Below, in pieces: positions 19,452-30,800 of a DNA stretch of 49,492 nucleotides (positions within the stretch are counted from its first letter, which is position 1; each line of letters starts with the position of its first letter). This DNA comes from Chara braunii. Taxonomy: Eukaryota > Streptophyta > Charophyceae > Charales > Characeae. Both the position numbers and the translations under genes were made by a program. The notes under the pieces are model-generated. The model was not told the origin of the DNA and ran no database searches. It was given only the letters and a program-made list of their open reading frames with translations. The stretch lies in the NCBI GenBank assembly GCA_003427395.1, contig BFEA01000237.1:1354312-1403803 (forward strand). The letters are read 5' to 3'.

Positions 19452-19585
19452 GGAGGCTTGAGCACGGACGTGGCTGCTACGGGGTTCCCCGTAATACTAT
19501 AATGACAATAAAAAAGGCCTGAAAGGCCGTCCTGTCCAGATTTGACAGGTAATTGAATTGGTTGGGCTTAAAGAATTAGCCTTTA
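19452..19585 (+). repeat. dispersed repeat, LINE-tail-like, plus copy
   Basis: Full-length partner of 13371-13503. It contains CCCCGTAATACTATAATGAC, GGCCTGAAAGGCC and the CCTGTC...GACAGG hairpin, and ends in AATTGGTTGGGCTTAAAGAA. Nested inside the element at 19062-20082. Confidence 0.75.
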
Positions 19586-19586
19586 A

Positions 19587-19742
19587 ACCACCAGTACCTT
19601 TGGCGTCCGGTTTGGACAAGTCCTGGCCAGTACCCGAAGTTTCAGGAGGCCGAGCCCGACGTTGATCAATCTGATCGGCGGCCGTCGTTTCGTTTCGGCC
19701 TCCTGAAAGATCGGAGGCCGAGTATTTTCGAACCGAAAATTA
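19587..19742. mobile_element. TTAA-type MITE, truncated copy of 40657-40822
   Basis: The left end ACCACCAGTACCTTTGGCG follows TTAA at 19583-19586. The body (AAGTCCTGGCCAGTACCCGA, CGTTGATCAATCTGATCGG) is nearly identical to 40657-40822. The right terminal repeat is missing: the sequence stops matching at CGAACCGA. Confidence 0.75.
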
Positions 19743-20157
19743 AAAAAACAAAATCCGAGATGCAAAAAAAATTCAGGAGCTGTCAGGGAAAGGGTTTCGA
19801 CACCTCCTCTCGAGACGGGCTCTTTTCCCAGCCTGCAACTTGGACATTTTCAACAGTCCTCCGATGGGATGTCGAATTCTTGCCCAAATGTCGAAAAAGA
19901 GAACGCACCAACGCTTGTCCTATCTTCACCCCAGTTTGTCTCTTTTGTGCATACGACTCTTGAGTTCTTCACTTGGACATGCGGTGTGGCGAAGAGGGTT
20001 TTTCTCTCGAAAGAGGGAATGTCGAAAATCTCCTGACATATGTCGAATTTCGTGATGTTTCGACATTGGTGTGGCGAGGCCCTAAGTGACTCGGGCGCGA
20101 GCCATCGGGTCCTGCTTCCGCATCAAAATGACTGGTTTGGAATATAAGAAAAACCTA

Positions 20158-20955
20158 GGACAAGACGGTTAGGGCCCACACGCTGCCGGCAGCGAAGACT
20201 TGCAGAGTCGTGCCCAAAATTCGTGTTCTGGTTTCCAATTTTGGCCCACACGCTGCCGGTGGCAGCGCCTCCTGTCCCACTTGCGGGCCCCTGTAAACTC
20301 GAAACGAACAACAAAACCCCCTCAAGTAGGGCACAGACCCATCAGAAAAAACTGGGACAAGACGGTTAGGGCCCACACGCTGTCGGAAGCGGAGACTTGT
20401 AGGGTCGTGCCCAAAATTCCTGTTCTGGTTTCCAGTTCTGGCCCACACGTTGTCGGTGGCAACGACTTCTCGCCTCCTGTCCCACTTGCGGGCCCCTGTA
20501 AACTCGAAACGAACAACAAACCCCCCTCAAGTAGGGCACATACCCATCAGAAAAAATTGGGACAAGACGGTTAGGGCCCACACGCTGCCGAAAGCGGAGA
20601 CTTGCAGGGCAGTGCCCAAAGTTCCTGTTCTGGTTTCCAGTTTTGGCCCACACGCTGCAGGTGGCAGCGACTTCTCGCGTCGTGTTCCACTTGCGGGCTC
20701 CTGTAAACTCAAAACGAATAACAAACCCCCCTCAAGTGGGGCACAGACCTATCAAAGAAAACTGGGACAAGACGGTTAGGGCCCACACGCTGCCGGAAGC
20801 GGAGACTTCCAGGGCCATACCCAAAGTTTTTGTTATGGTCTCCGGTTCTGGCCCACCCGATGCCGGTGGCAGCGACTTCCCGCGTCGTGTCCCACTTGCG
20901 GGCCCCTTCAAACTCGAATGGAACAACAAAACCCCCTCAAGTGGGGCACAGACCC
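20158..20955. repeat. satellite of about 196-205 bp, four copies
   Basis: Copies begin (GGACAAGACGGTTAGG) at about 20158, 20354, 20559 and 20764. Each monomer contains two related halves that both carry CCCACACGCTGCCGG, so the unit is itself an old dimer. Frames stay open on both strands within a copy, but the 205-bp period shifts frame, so this is not a repeat protein. Confidence 0.93.
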
Positions 20956-22742
20956 GCCCGTGACTCATTCGGAGAGCCACCGACGCCGCCGACGATGAAG
21001 GAAGGCATAGCCATAAGCCCTTCAATGACAATACCAACTGTGCACAAAGGTACTGCTGTAAATAATTCATCGACGGTACCGACCATTAATCCACCATCTC
21101 GTGAGTTGGAAATCCATACCTTTCCCATACATAGGCCGTCGGCTAGGCCCTGCGAGTCTTGGAAGTTGGAAACACACGTTTTGCTGGTGAAATTTATTCG
21201 CTGACCATGCGAGTTATAGACTGCTGATGAAATTTCTCAGCAGCGACCGCCTTTGGGCCCAACCCCCAATAGGTTATATTCCCACTTTTCCCAACATCGT
21301 GAAAGGTATTACTAGGTCTCCACCCTGTGTTGGCGAAGTCCAAAAACGAAACAATCAAGGAGAAAATTGTTTGACGTCCCTCTAATTTCCATTATTTTGC
21401 GTTGTGTGACGCTCCAACCTCATGCCTTGTCCTGTCTTTCGGTCGGAGTTGTGTGTGGTGCGAAAAACGCCCTGAAAGACAGTAACATGGGGTGTGTCAA
21501 GAATGTTTGGAAAATTGAGTGTGGTGACTCAGATGGAATTGAAGTCCCCCGCGTGGTTCCGGTTTTAACGAGAACGGGGCTCTGTCGCTCGGGAAGGAAA
21601 CAAACGCGCACCGTTTTCAAACATCCATTCAATTCAAAAAGTATCATTGTACTTTCGTGCGGGCTACTAGTCATCTCTTATAGTGGAAGGGCGGAGGAAT
21701 GCACATGGGATCTCATTTTCATATCAGATCCTGAAGTTCTATTACGCATCAAACTAACTAATCTTAAAGGATGCGTACATGTTTTTTCTCGCACTGACGC
21801 AACAATCCTAGATAAAAATCTATATCTATGTATTAACTGAATTAAATTAGAATGCACCGTGGAAAAAACCATACTAATTTCCTTATCTGAAAAATGTGTT
21901 TTTTTGAATGGTGTCGCTCGTTATAAAGCTCAGAGTCTGGCGTGGAGGGCCTCAACCTGGTCGCTCGTTCCTTGTGTTCGTCTTCGTCGCATGTCTGATA
22001 GTGGAACTCCCTTTTCCAGTAGAGCTCTATGTGGCGACAATCCCTGCATAGAGTGTTGGGCCAATGGGGTGCCACTTCCGTTCACGAGATGACAATCAAC
22101 TCATTAAAAGACAACAACAGCGAATACGAGGGAAAGTGAATATCAACAATGACAAAACCAAAACCTACAGCTCCAAAACACCTCATCTCGGGTGGAAAGT
22201 AGTATCTTCCACCGATCTTAGCTATGACTTTTTGTGCATCCCACTCACATACACGTGTTTTTTCCTCGTTACAGGGGAATGGCCGAGATGGAGGTGCGGG
22301 AAGTCAGCACCCGGTCTGATTGCAATATTTGGTCCACATGGCACAAGCAAAAACCAGATTGCACCTACCTAATCAGTCCGTTATCCAATCATGAAAATAA
22401 GCAGACACCACACCATGCATCAGTTTTCAATCATCATGAAATCTAATCCAATCGAGAGAATTATCAACTTACATTCGTGCAAGCATTAATTTATTCCCAT
22501 CGTCAGAGTGACAACTCCCTCGATACATATAAACAAGGAATACGCATGCATCATCTGGCATTAGGGCGCTCAGAAAAGAAAGAGGTGTGGCAAGATCACT
22601 CAAGTTTGTTGACCTCTAAAATTCAATGATGCCCGTTTTTGCGGGATTCGATTGAACTCAACGAGGCGAACAAGCCAAAACCTCAGGAACTCGTAGGAAC
22701 GTAGGAACTTTGTCAAAACATTCAACCATTCATGACGGAAAT

Positions 22743-22744
<2 letters not shown>
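20956..22744. other. gene-free stretch
   Basis: The longest frame is 157 codons on the plus strand (21367-21840). It has one hydrophobic stretch and no recognisable domain, and there is no supporting second signal. I see no RNA gene or mobile element here. Confidence 0.5.
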
Positions 22745-22820
<76 letters not shown>

Positions 22821-22854
22821 NNNNNNNNNNNNNNNNAAAAAAAAAAAAAAAAAA
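22745..22854. repeat. (GA)n, 16-N gap and A tract
   Basis: A GA run (22746-22820) ends in a 16-N gap (22821-22836) followed by about 18 A. The true repeat length is unresolved. Confidence 0.95.
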
Positions 22855-24437
22855 TAACGTAGGAGATATAGCTTGACAAGCGAAGGAGATTAAAGATAAG
22901 GAAAGAATAATAAGCACACAAAATAGATATGAGGACCGAAACTGACAATATGTCGTGAACTTAACTTCCCAATAAAATAAGAAGAAGAATCGAAGATCAT
23001 AGGTGTGCAAGCCTTCCCCTCTCTATGGCCCCAGGCCATACAGCCTTTCAATCACAAGTACGTTTTCATACCATGGTACTGGTGATCCCGACCACCACAC
23101 CACAACAATTGTCACCCCGCCAAGTCAGCTCCTACACCAACTTTCCTAAACCCTGCAGTTTGTCGCGGCCACCTGACACTCAGCCTTGCGAAACCACCGC
23201 CATCTCGTCAGGAATTTTCGACCCGTCGTGCATTCCCATCACCTAGCCACGACTCCCGGGAAGTTGGCATATGGGTTGAGAGAGAGTTGTTAGGAAGCGC
23301 TTGCGGATTTTATAGTTGCGAGCAGAGGGTCAGCAGAGGGAGAAGCATGGGGTAAGGATTAGGAGGAGTGGAAGAGTTCGAGATGATCGCCCACAGAAAG
23401 CCATATCGGTCCCGCAAGCTCTCTGCATAGCCAATCAGATTACTTTGTGAAGGGAGAAGTTTTATTCTTACACAATGTCGATAAGTGGCTTCAACTACCT
23501 TGGGAAGGATCGGTAGGGAGTTTCAGCATCGAGGTGTAGGCAGGAAGAAGAAGAGCGCGAAAAGTAGTGCGGAGCGGGTTAAAGATTAAGACGAGAAGGA
23601 GTGAGGGTGAAGCACGAGAGAGGGGGAGGGGATTAAAAACAGTTACAGACGAAGGGAAAAAAACGTGAAGAAGAGGAGAGGGAAGATGGCACGGGCTTTA
23701 GCGAGGGATGGGGCAGGGGGAAGCTTGCAGGTATGGCGCGAGTGCTTAAGAGAGAAGAAGGTCTTCAAAGTAGTTGCATTCCTTCCAAAAACTATTTCAA
23801 GAGTACAAAATTAAAATGGTATATCAACGTGCGGGTTTAAGCGCACAAAAATCCTACGCCTTTCCAGTTGCCTACTGAAAGTTCACTGATTTTTCAAGGG
23901 CAGGTACGGGGAATTCTCGATGCAAGAAATGACACATTAACGGAAAAAAAAAACAACAACGTAAATCCCGAAATTTCCAACTGTTGAATCAGAATTTTTA
24001 GCGCGGTCTCTAAGGCACGCATAATTCCAATGTAAGTGCTCGAATTTCCTGAAGAGAATTGCAACTGAAAAAAAAAAAGGAAACGTCGGCCTGGATTCGA
24101 GACGGCCTGATTGACCAGCTACTTTCATGGACATCAAAAGAGAAAAGAGAAAGGGGTGGGGAATGGTTCAACAAAATTTGGGGGACTAGGAAAGATAGTT
24201 CAGGTATGGGAAATAATGCATTACAGTCGTGCCTCTCCGACGGACCACTTACCCTGTCATTCCCCTGGTGCCTCTGCACTTTTTTGCATGCCCTTGTCAG
24301 AAAGGGGCGCATCTTTTCATGGTACCCTTACTGGACGACTAGTGTCATTTCACCAGTACGTACGCTATATTCCCTCATGAGCGGCATGTATCTTTCTGTC
24401 ATACCCTGCACCTGAAATTCGAATTTGAAGCACGTGG
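22855..24437. other. gene-free, partly purine-rich stretch
   Basis: From about 23270 to 23760 the plus strand is strongly A/G biased. No gene, RNA or clear repeat recognised. Confidence 0.5.
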
Positions 24438-24463
24438 TTTTTGTGGCGCTGCCACAAAAATGA

Positions 24464-24511
<48 letters not shown>

Positions 24512-24588
24512 AAAAAAAATAATAATAAAAAAAAATGAAGTGGCCGCCATGCGTATGTCTGTGTATGTGTGTGTGTGTGTGTGTGTAT

Positions 24589-24632
<44 letters not shown>
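24438..24632. repeat. short hairpin followed by GT and GA microsatellites
   Basis: TTTTTGTGGC-GCT-GCCACAAAAA is a perfect 10-bp stem with a 3-nt loop. Then come a GT run (about 24465-24500), an A-rich block, a second GT run (24559-24587) and a GA run (24591-24632). TGAAGTGGCC..CC flanks both halves, suggesting a local duplication. Confidence 0.85.
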
Positions 24633-24635
<3 letters not shown>

Positions 24636-24855
24636 GAAGTGGCCACCCTGCGGGTATCCATAGAGGTGCGCTGAAAAGATGCACCCTACCGGTAGGAGCA
24701 TATTAATTTTTTTTGTACTGGTGCTCAACAACTATCCAATAGGGGCATACTGCAAATTTGGAACGGGTACCGATAGGGCCATAACAAAAATATTTCATGC
24801 CCAACCGACACTGGGGTTTTATGGAAAATTTGAATCGTTGTTTGAGGGGTGTGAC

Positions 24856-25915
24856 AAGGTAAATCGGTCGTGGGAAGGGCGCAGCGCAAAGTAATGAAAA
24901 TTACAGCGGTGCCAGACAAATTTTCCCAACAATCAAAGTGTTGAAGACATGTCATGCTGGTCGTCCCGAAATGACAAAAAAATAAACATATTCCTTGGAC
25001 ACCGTAGATCGCATATGATGTAATCACAAACATAGGACCTCATCCCTCTACTAACCATATGCACAAAAGACAAAAAAAATGGCATTATATTTTCCAATTT
25101 TCTTGTTTTCGTTTCGGACATTCGGTGAGACCCATACACATTTATTCGAACCTTTAGACTCTTTAAGTTTTTTTTTTTTTTTCCCCTACAAATTTGTTAT
25201 ATGTTTTTGTTTCATTTGCGTCTATCTATCCATTTATGTGTGTCATCCTTGCACAGGGGCCATGCAATCTCGCTCCACTACTGACCGGATGTGCAAAATG
25301 GGAATGAATCTTTTGTTAGTATATGGGAAGAGATACTGGAAACACCGCCATGCTATGGGTCTTTTGTGCATGCAATGATTGAAGGTAAATCGGTCGTAGG
25401 AAGGGCGCGGCGCGAAGTAATGAAAATTACAACGGTGCCAGATAAATTTTCCCAACAATCAAAGTGTTGAAGACATGTCATGCTGGTCGTTCCGAAATGA
25501 CAAAAAAATAAACATATTCCTTGAACACCGTAGATCGCATATGATGTAATCACAAACATAGGACCTCATCCCTCTACTAACCATATGCACAAAAAACAAA
25601 AAAAATAGCATTATATTTTCCCATTTCTTTGTTCTCGTTTCGGACATTCGGTGAGACCCATACACATGTATTAGAACCTTTAGACTCTTTAAGGTTTTTT
25701 TTTTTTTTTTTTTTTTCCCTACAAATTTGTTCTATGTTTTTGTTTCATTTGGGTCTATCTATCCATTTATGTGTGTCATCCTTGCACAGGGGCCATGCAA
25801 TCTCGCTCCACTACTGACCGGATGTGCGAAATGGAAATGAATCTTTTGCTAGTATATGGGAAGAGATACTGGCAACACCGCCATGCTATGGGTCTTTTGT
25901 GCATGCAATGATTGA
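24856..25915. repeat. 526-bp tandem duplication, two copies
   Basis: Copy 1 is 24856-25381 and copy 2 is 25382-25915; both start AAGGTAAATCGGTCG and end GCATGCAATGATTGA. They differ by scattered substitutions and T-tract length. Each copy contains a minus-strand copy of the dispersed GGTGTATCTT-type repeat near its 3' end. Confidence 0.93.
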
Positions 25916-25982
25916 TGGAGCGAGGCTCATGGTCGTGGTAAGGCCCGAAGTGGTGTTTATAGCCTCGCTCTGCTACTCACCA

Positions 25983-26060
25983 GATGCACAAAAGACAAAA
26001 AAAGTGGAGGTGTATCTTTTTATGTTCCACTAGAAGATTCATTCTCCTTTTGCACTTAAG
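25983..26060 (+). repeat. dispersed GGTGTATCTT repeat, plus copy
   Basis: GATGCACAAAAGACAAAAAA, GGAGGTGTATCTTTTTATGT and AGATTCATTCTCCTTTTGCA match the family. It lies in inverted orientation to the copies in the adjacent 526-bp units. Confidence 0.65.
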
Positions 26061-29000
26061 GGGATAGTGGGGCGAAACCCCAGTGCCATTTCTTCCCAGG
26101 ATTCGAGCTTCCTTTTTTTTTTTTTGTGTGTGGTATGTGTCTATATTATAAAATCAGATGGCAAAGAACCAGTGGGGTAGGAGGGGGAAATGGCATGAAC
26201 GAGACGAGGAGGAGGAGGTGGCGGAAAAATGAGGGCAAGGGGAGGATTGACTCTGCCCTGCGTTGGACATCTGATTGTTCTATCAATGAAGAGTGAAGCA
26301 AGTTTGAAGGGTGGGGGTGAGGTGAACCTTAAACAAAAACAAAGTGGGTGTAATTTTTTTTCCCTCTCTTTTTAAAAAATAACGAAACATCAAGGGGTGG
26401 GCCTTCGATGTTGCAGTGATTGGAGCCCTAACCGATTGTAGGCCTCACGATTTGTGATGGCTCTTGCCTTATCCGTGGAGAGCGGGTCCTGCCGGTCATT
26501 GGCCCTGATATCCCATTAATAATCTTGTGATAGCAGTTAGACAAGTGTTGAGAAAGCCTCATATGTCCTCCCCCTGAGGCCAGGAATGAAGTCGGATTCT
26601 ATCCCTCAATCCCTATTATCCCTATTGCCCCTCCCTACCGCTTCCTCCCTTGTAGCGGGGGCAGCTGCAGGTGGACAACTAGTCCTTTAAAGGAGGAGAG
26701 GGGGGGCTGGGGGGGGGCGATGGACAACTATTCTCGAGGCCATGTCCTACTTCCACATGTACTAACAAAGGATTAGGGTGTGCGGCGATGGTGCCCGCCG
26801 CAGATGGATTTTCATTGTTCAGTAAAGAGGAGTGATGGATTTTGTCTACTGTTTCTAGGTGAAATTTATGAAAAAATGCATAATTTCATTGGTCAACGGG
26901 TTTTTAAATTATGTACGTCACGCAATTCTCTAGTTTTGGTTTCCCCCATGGGGTGGGGTATGCAAGAAATTAAAACCCGTGCACCATAGGCCTTGTCGGT
27001 GGTAAGCTTTATTTGAAAATTAAAACCCATAAGGAGGCACATCAGTTATTAGAAGGTGGACAAACGATTTCAGCATTGAGGGTTTTAAGTCAACAACACA
27101 TGTGACTTTTAGTATTAGGTGCCCTACGGAAAAAACACAGTGTGCATACCAGGTGACAGTGCACATGATGTCGTCTGCCACACGAAGGTCATGAGCTGGC
27201 GGGCATTGTCTACAATATAGTTGTGACGGTGCGAGATAGAGAATTGTGGTCGTAAAAACTATCGGGCTGACATAGTCCTTCGAGGACAACAATTAATGAC
27301 GATGATGTGTGTAACTCCATGACTTCGTGTGTGTATGCTCGTACAGGGTATGGGCACACAGGGACACCAAGGCATAAACGTTATGCTTGGCCAGCTATGA
27401 CATAGGTTTGGGTAACATGGGGGAACTTGCATGAAGGTGCCAAAACGTTTCGTGTTTCGTTTATGTCTTGAGCGATCTTGGGGCTATTAACAAGGCAATC
27501 ATATGAGATTTTCCCACCTGTTAATGATCCATGTTAGATCATGTTAACGTTTCGTGTTTCTGACCAAAGATAAACCTGTTAATGATCCATGTTGGATTTA
27601 TCACACCAAATTCATTCAGATAAAAAAAAAATACAAAAGTAGTAAAAACCAAAACCCAAATAGTAGGAAATTTCTTTAATATGACTGTCTCTATCTCTTT
27701 CACATAAAATGGAGTGTTCTCCACATCGAACCACAACAAGTCCTGACATCTTGATTCTATACTAGTTTTTGAAATTCAATTCAAATAGGGATATCAGACA
27801 ACCTTTGCATGTTAACATTGCACAGACCGCACTAGTGTTAATTTTATGCTCAGATCCAAAGGAGGCTGCAAAAAAAACCCAATGAGTTGTCATCACAATA
27901 GTTGGCAACAACTTCGATCATAATCAACGGTGGAACAAAACATTTAAGGTTATTGAAAACACAAACTGGTACCAATCTCAACACGTACAGGCTGAGCAAG
28001 TCAAGGATGCATTTCCCTGTTGTTTGGAATCCATGAACGATGTCCTATGTTGTGGTTGTAGGTTGTGGTGACAAGGGGGGATGGGCCTAAAGGCTAATTG
28101 TCCCCTGTGACATTGGCCTCGTGTGCCCACCCTGCCCTTGAAGGGAATAGAGGAAGGACTCACATACACACGTACATAAACACGTTGTAAAAGTGCAAAC
28201 CTAAGAGATGAATCACCATAAAGGGAAGCCCCCTAAAACATATTATAAGTTTTTGAGCGAAGGCCCCATCCCCATTAGGTGCTAGCAAAAACAATAGCCA
28301 CCTTTTCATGTATCAACATATGGATAGGTCACACCCTTCTATTTTTTTACTTCGTTACTTTTTTACTATTCCGTTTTTTCAACTTTTCTGTCTTGTATAA
28401 AAAAAACGAAGTTCCTTGTATGTCTGAGTGATCCACCAACAACTCAATCGATGATTTATAAGGATGTGCCATGATTCGAACAATTAGATAGGAAGCAGAA
28501 AGATCACACTGCTTACCTAAAGGGGTATGTCCATTTGAGAAATCAAGGCCCCCTCACGGAAACATTAGGCCAAGAGAAAATAACAAAATCTTTATGCACA
28601 AATGTCTACTTCGTAAAAACTTACTTTAATTTGTTCGACTTTTTTTTATATTTTTACGACCTTTTAAATTTAGCATGATTGTTTAGGGGCGGCATTTTCA
28701 AATTGTTGCAGGAGACCGCTAGTAATCAATAACTGTGAATCGAATAGTCGTATATTTTTTTCACACTTCATATCAAAAAATTACTGATGGGATGCAAGAG
28801 ACTTCACTCGCTTTATTGTGTCCGGGAGTCTGATACGCTCTCTCTCATACTTCTTCCTTTCTAGTTTCCTCCTCAGTTGCTTCAGTTCTAATGCGAAAGA
28901 CTGGTTGTATGTGTCTCATCTACTTGCAAGGACATAAAAATCGTTTAATTATAGTATTTCAAAGAAGTCCAAAAAAACGTCAAAGCTTCCACAAACTCTT

Positions 29001-30084
29001 GATAGTCGAAATGACCTCCATTTTAATGTATGCTATCAGTACCTGCATACGTTTACATAACGTATCCTTAGGTAGCCATAAAGATCTCTCCGTGATTTCA
29101 CTCCACCATCTGCCGACAATGATTCTTTAGGGTCGAACTGCACAGATTCATAAACACATATAACAGAAAAGGGTGCATCTCCAACTGAGTCGAGGAGGAG
29201 TAGAGGAATCTGAGTGGGTGAAAAAGAAAAAAAAATGCGAGAGATTTTTAAGCATAGGAAGGGATGTTTTAGGAAAAGAGGGAACAAAGAGCAATGGGAG
29301 CATCTCCAACTGGTTAATAGATCAGTTACTCACTCATGTGGCGCAACTCAACACCACTAACCTTTTTTCACATAACAACCCTATTCTCACAAGTTGCTGT
29401 TTTTTATTTAAAACCATTGTCCGTTTCTTTGCATTCGCGGTTTTCACAACACCACCAAAATATGGTCATTGGGGGCATCCCTCAACAATTCTTGCATGAG
29501 AATCCATATCCTTAGGTGGATATAGGGTGTATGCATACATGCGCCGACGTTATGCCTGACCAGCTCCCACATAATTTGACATGAACTGGAGGTACTGTGT
29601 GTTAACAGATTGCAAGAATCTTGGTGCCATGATGTTTTGTGCTTCTTTTTGTGTTGTGGGTGAGCATTTACTTACTAGTGCATGACTGATTTTCCTTAAA
29701 TCAAGCCATGTCGATCATACCATTTGTGAGATAAAAATATGCACCATGCACTTGCCGACTTTGCACCCTTTCTCGTTCCTTACCGCTCTTCCTGCACTTG
29801 TCAGGTAAGATTGTTTTCCTCGATTGACTCCCCCTTCTCCTCCTCCCTGTCCTACCACCTCTTCACAACTGCTTGTGGTCACCTTTGTCAGGGTCTCCAC
29901 GTCGTCCAAAACTCTCCCTTGGCCCTGCTTTGGCCCAAACCTTTGTTGTCGTGGTGCATGACGCTCAACCTCTCTTTCCTTGTTATCGGCACAACGGACC
30001 CTCTCTTATGCGTTTTTCGGATATACATAAGTACTATAGCATATTACACGCCTCGCGTTGGTTACAACTAACCACCCACTCATT
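26061..30084. other. gene-free stretch
   Basis: AT-richer DNA with no recognisable gene over 4 kb. Small direct repeats are present: CCTGTTAATGATCCATGTT at about 27519 and 27573, and ACGTTTCGTGTTTC at about 27446 and 27546. A short similarity (ACGTTATGC..TG.CCAGCT) between 27381 and 29549 is too little to call LTRs. Confidence 0.5.
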
Positions 30085-30450
30085 ACGACCAAGGGTGTGA
30101 TGTGTTCTCAACTACGTTGCGAGGTAGCTTTTCCACTGTGTGGGAGGATTATTATACCCACCACCTTCATGAGGGTATCACTCATATCTTCAACGACTTT
30201 GCAACATTCCTCCATACCCGCTTTGGTGCCCGGCATGATGCTATAGACTCTCTAGACCGAGTTACCCAAATATGGTTGTCCGGGATTAGAAGATTTGTCG
30301 CGTTGGAGTACCATATCCAAAATTTTTAAGACACTTGTTTCGCATGCAATGCAACATTCCTTTGATTGATCGCTTTCTTGTCAGTCTCTCAACTGGGGTG
30401 CTCGATTACATCGACAAAGTAGGCTTGGGAGATCACACACCAACATCATA
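30085..30450 (+). pseudogene. retrotransposon gag remnant
   Basis: Translation resembles the capsid region of plant Ty3/gypsy-type gag (Retrotrans_gag). In one frame there is a W..YY...L segment, then RFGARHDAIDSLDRVTQI and LEYHIQNF. After a stop and a frameshift near 30328 the similarity continues in another frame with IPLIDRFLVSLSTGVLDYI. The pattern of an aromatic-rich helix, RFG, D.LD...Q and EY...F is what the family shows. It is clearly decayed. No zinc knuckle was found. Confidence 0.5.
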
Positions 30451-30564
30451 GGATATGTGATCACTTTAACGATGTATCGTCCTCTCAAGAATCTTCTGGC
30501 CCTACTCAATCTTGTGGCATCACCCTAACTCGATTTTTTTTTTCTGGTTGTTTTCGTCGTCCAT

Positions 30565-30800
30565 CTCAGTCTGGGGCTTCATTGTTTATAACGCCTGACG
30601 ACATCATCGCTGAGATTGACCCTACGATCAGGGTTGCCTCATATGATATCAAGCTCTTCAACATGAACGGCGAGACATACGTTCTTGGTGATCGCCAACA
30701 TATGATCATATCCGTTATGGGTCATGCACAATCAGTCCACACAGACTGATGTTCGCACATTTACTGTGCAACAGGTCACCCTCCTACCATAGGCGTGGTT
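30565..30800 (+). pseudogene. retroviral-type aspartic protease remnant (retrotransposon)
   Basis: Downstream of the gag remnant a frame reads QSGASLFITPDD, resembling the retropepsin active-site box D-S-G-A-[ST] with the catalytic Asp replaced by Gln. It continues through YDIKLFNMNGE and VMGHAQSVHTD before a stop. With the neighbouring gag remnant this suggests the gag-pro part of a dead LTR element. No reverse transcriptase is recognisable further on. Confidence 0.4.

Larger units (their letters stand above)
19062..20082. mobile_element. Harbinger-like MITE with TAA target duplication
   Basis: The left end GGGCCTCGCCACACCAATGT and the right end are complementary for about 25 bp (also TCGACATTGGTGTGGCGAGG). 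TAA flanks both sides (19059-19061 and 20083-20085). A 3-bp TWA duplication with a GGGCC start is typical of PIF/Harbinger and Tourist-type MITEs. ATGTCGAA is repeated several times near both ends. The 1-kb interior contains pieces of other repeats (19120-19423, 19452-19585, 19587-19742) and no transposase. It sits roughly 590 bp upstream of the transporter start codon. Confidence 0.75.

Noticed and set aside
19056-20088. CACTA-type reading (CACTAAGGG and complement CACTTAGGG ends)
   Set aside because: The flanking 3-bp sequences then do not match (GAC versus ACT), whereas the TAA duplication fits the Harbinger reading.
20158-20955. Telomere-like GGTTAGGG in the satellite
   Set aside because: The motif occurs once per 200-bp unit and not in tandem.
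21228-21250. CTGATGAAA resembling a hammerhead ribozyme core
   Set aside because: The second core segment and the three helices are absent.
21367-21840. 157-codon plus-strand frame
   Set aside because: No recognisable domain, no codon or context support.
27300-29720. Possible LTR pair flanking a retroelement
   Set aside because: Only about 30 bp are similar, without matching ends or target duplication.
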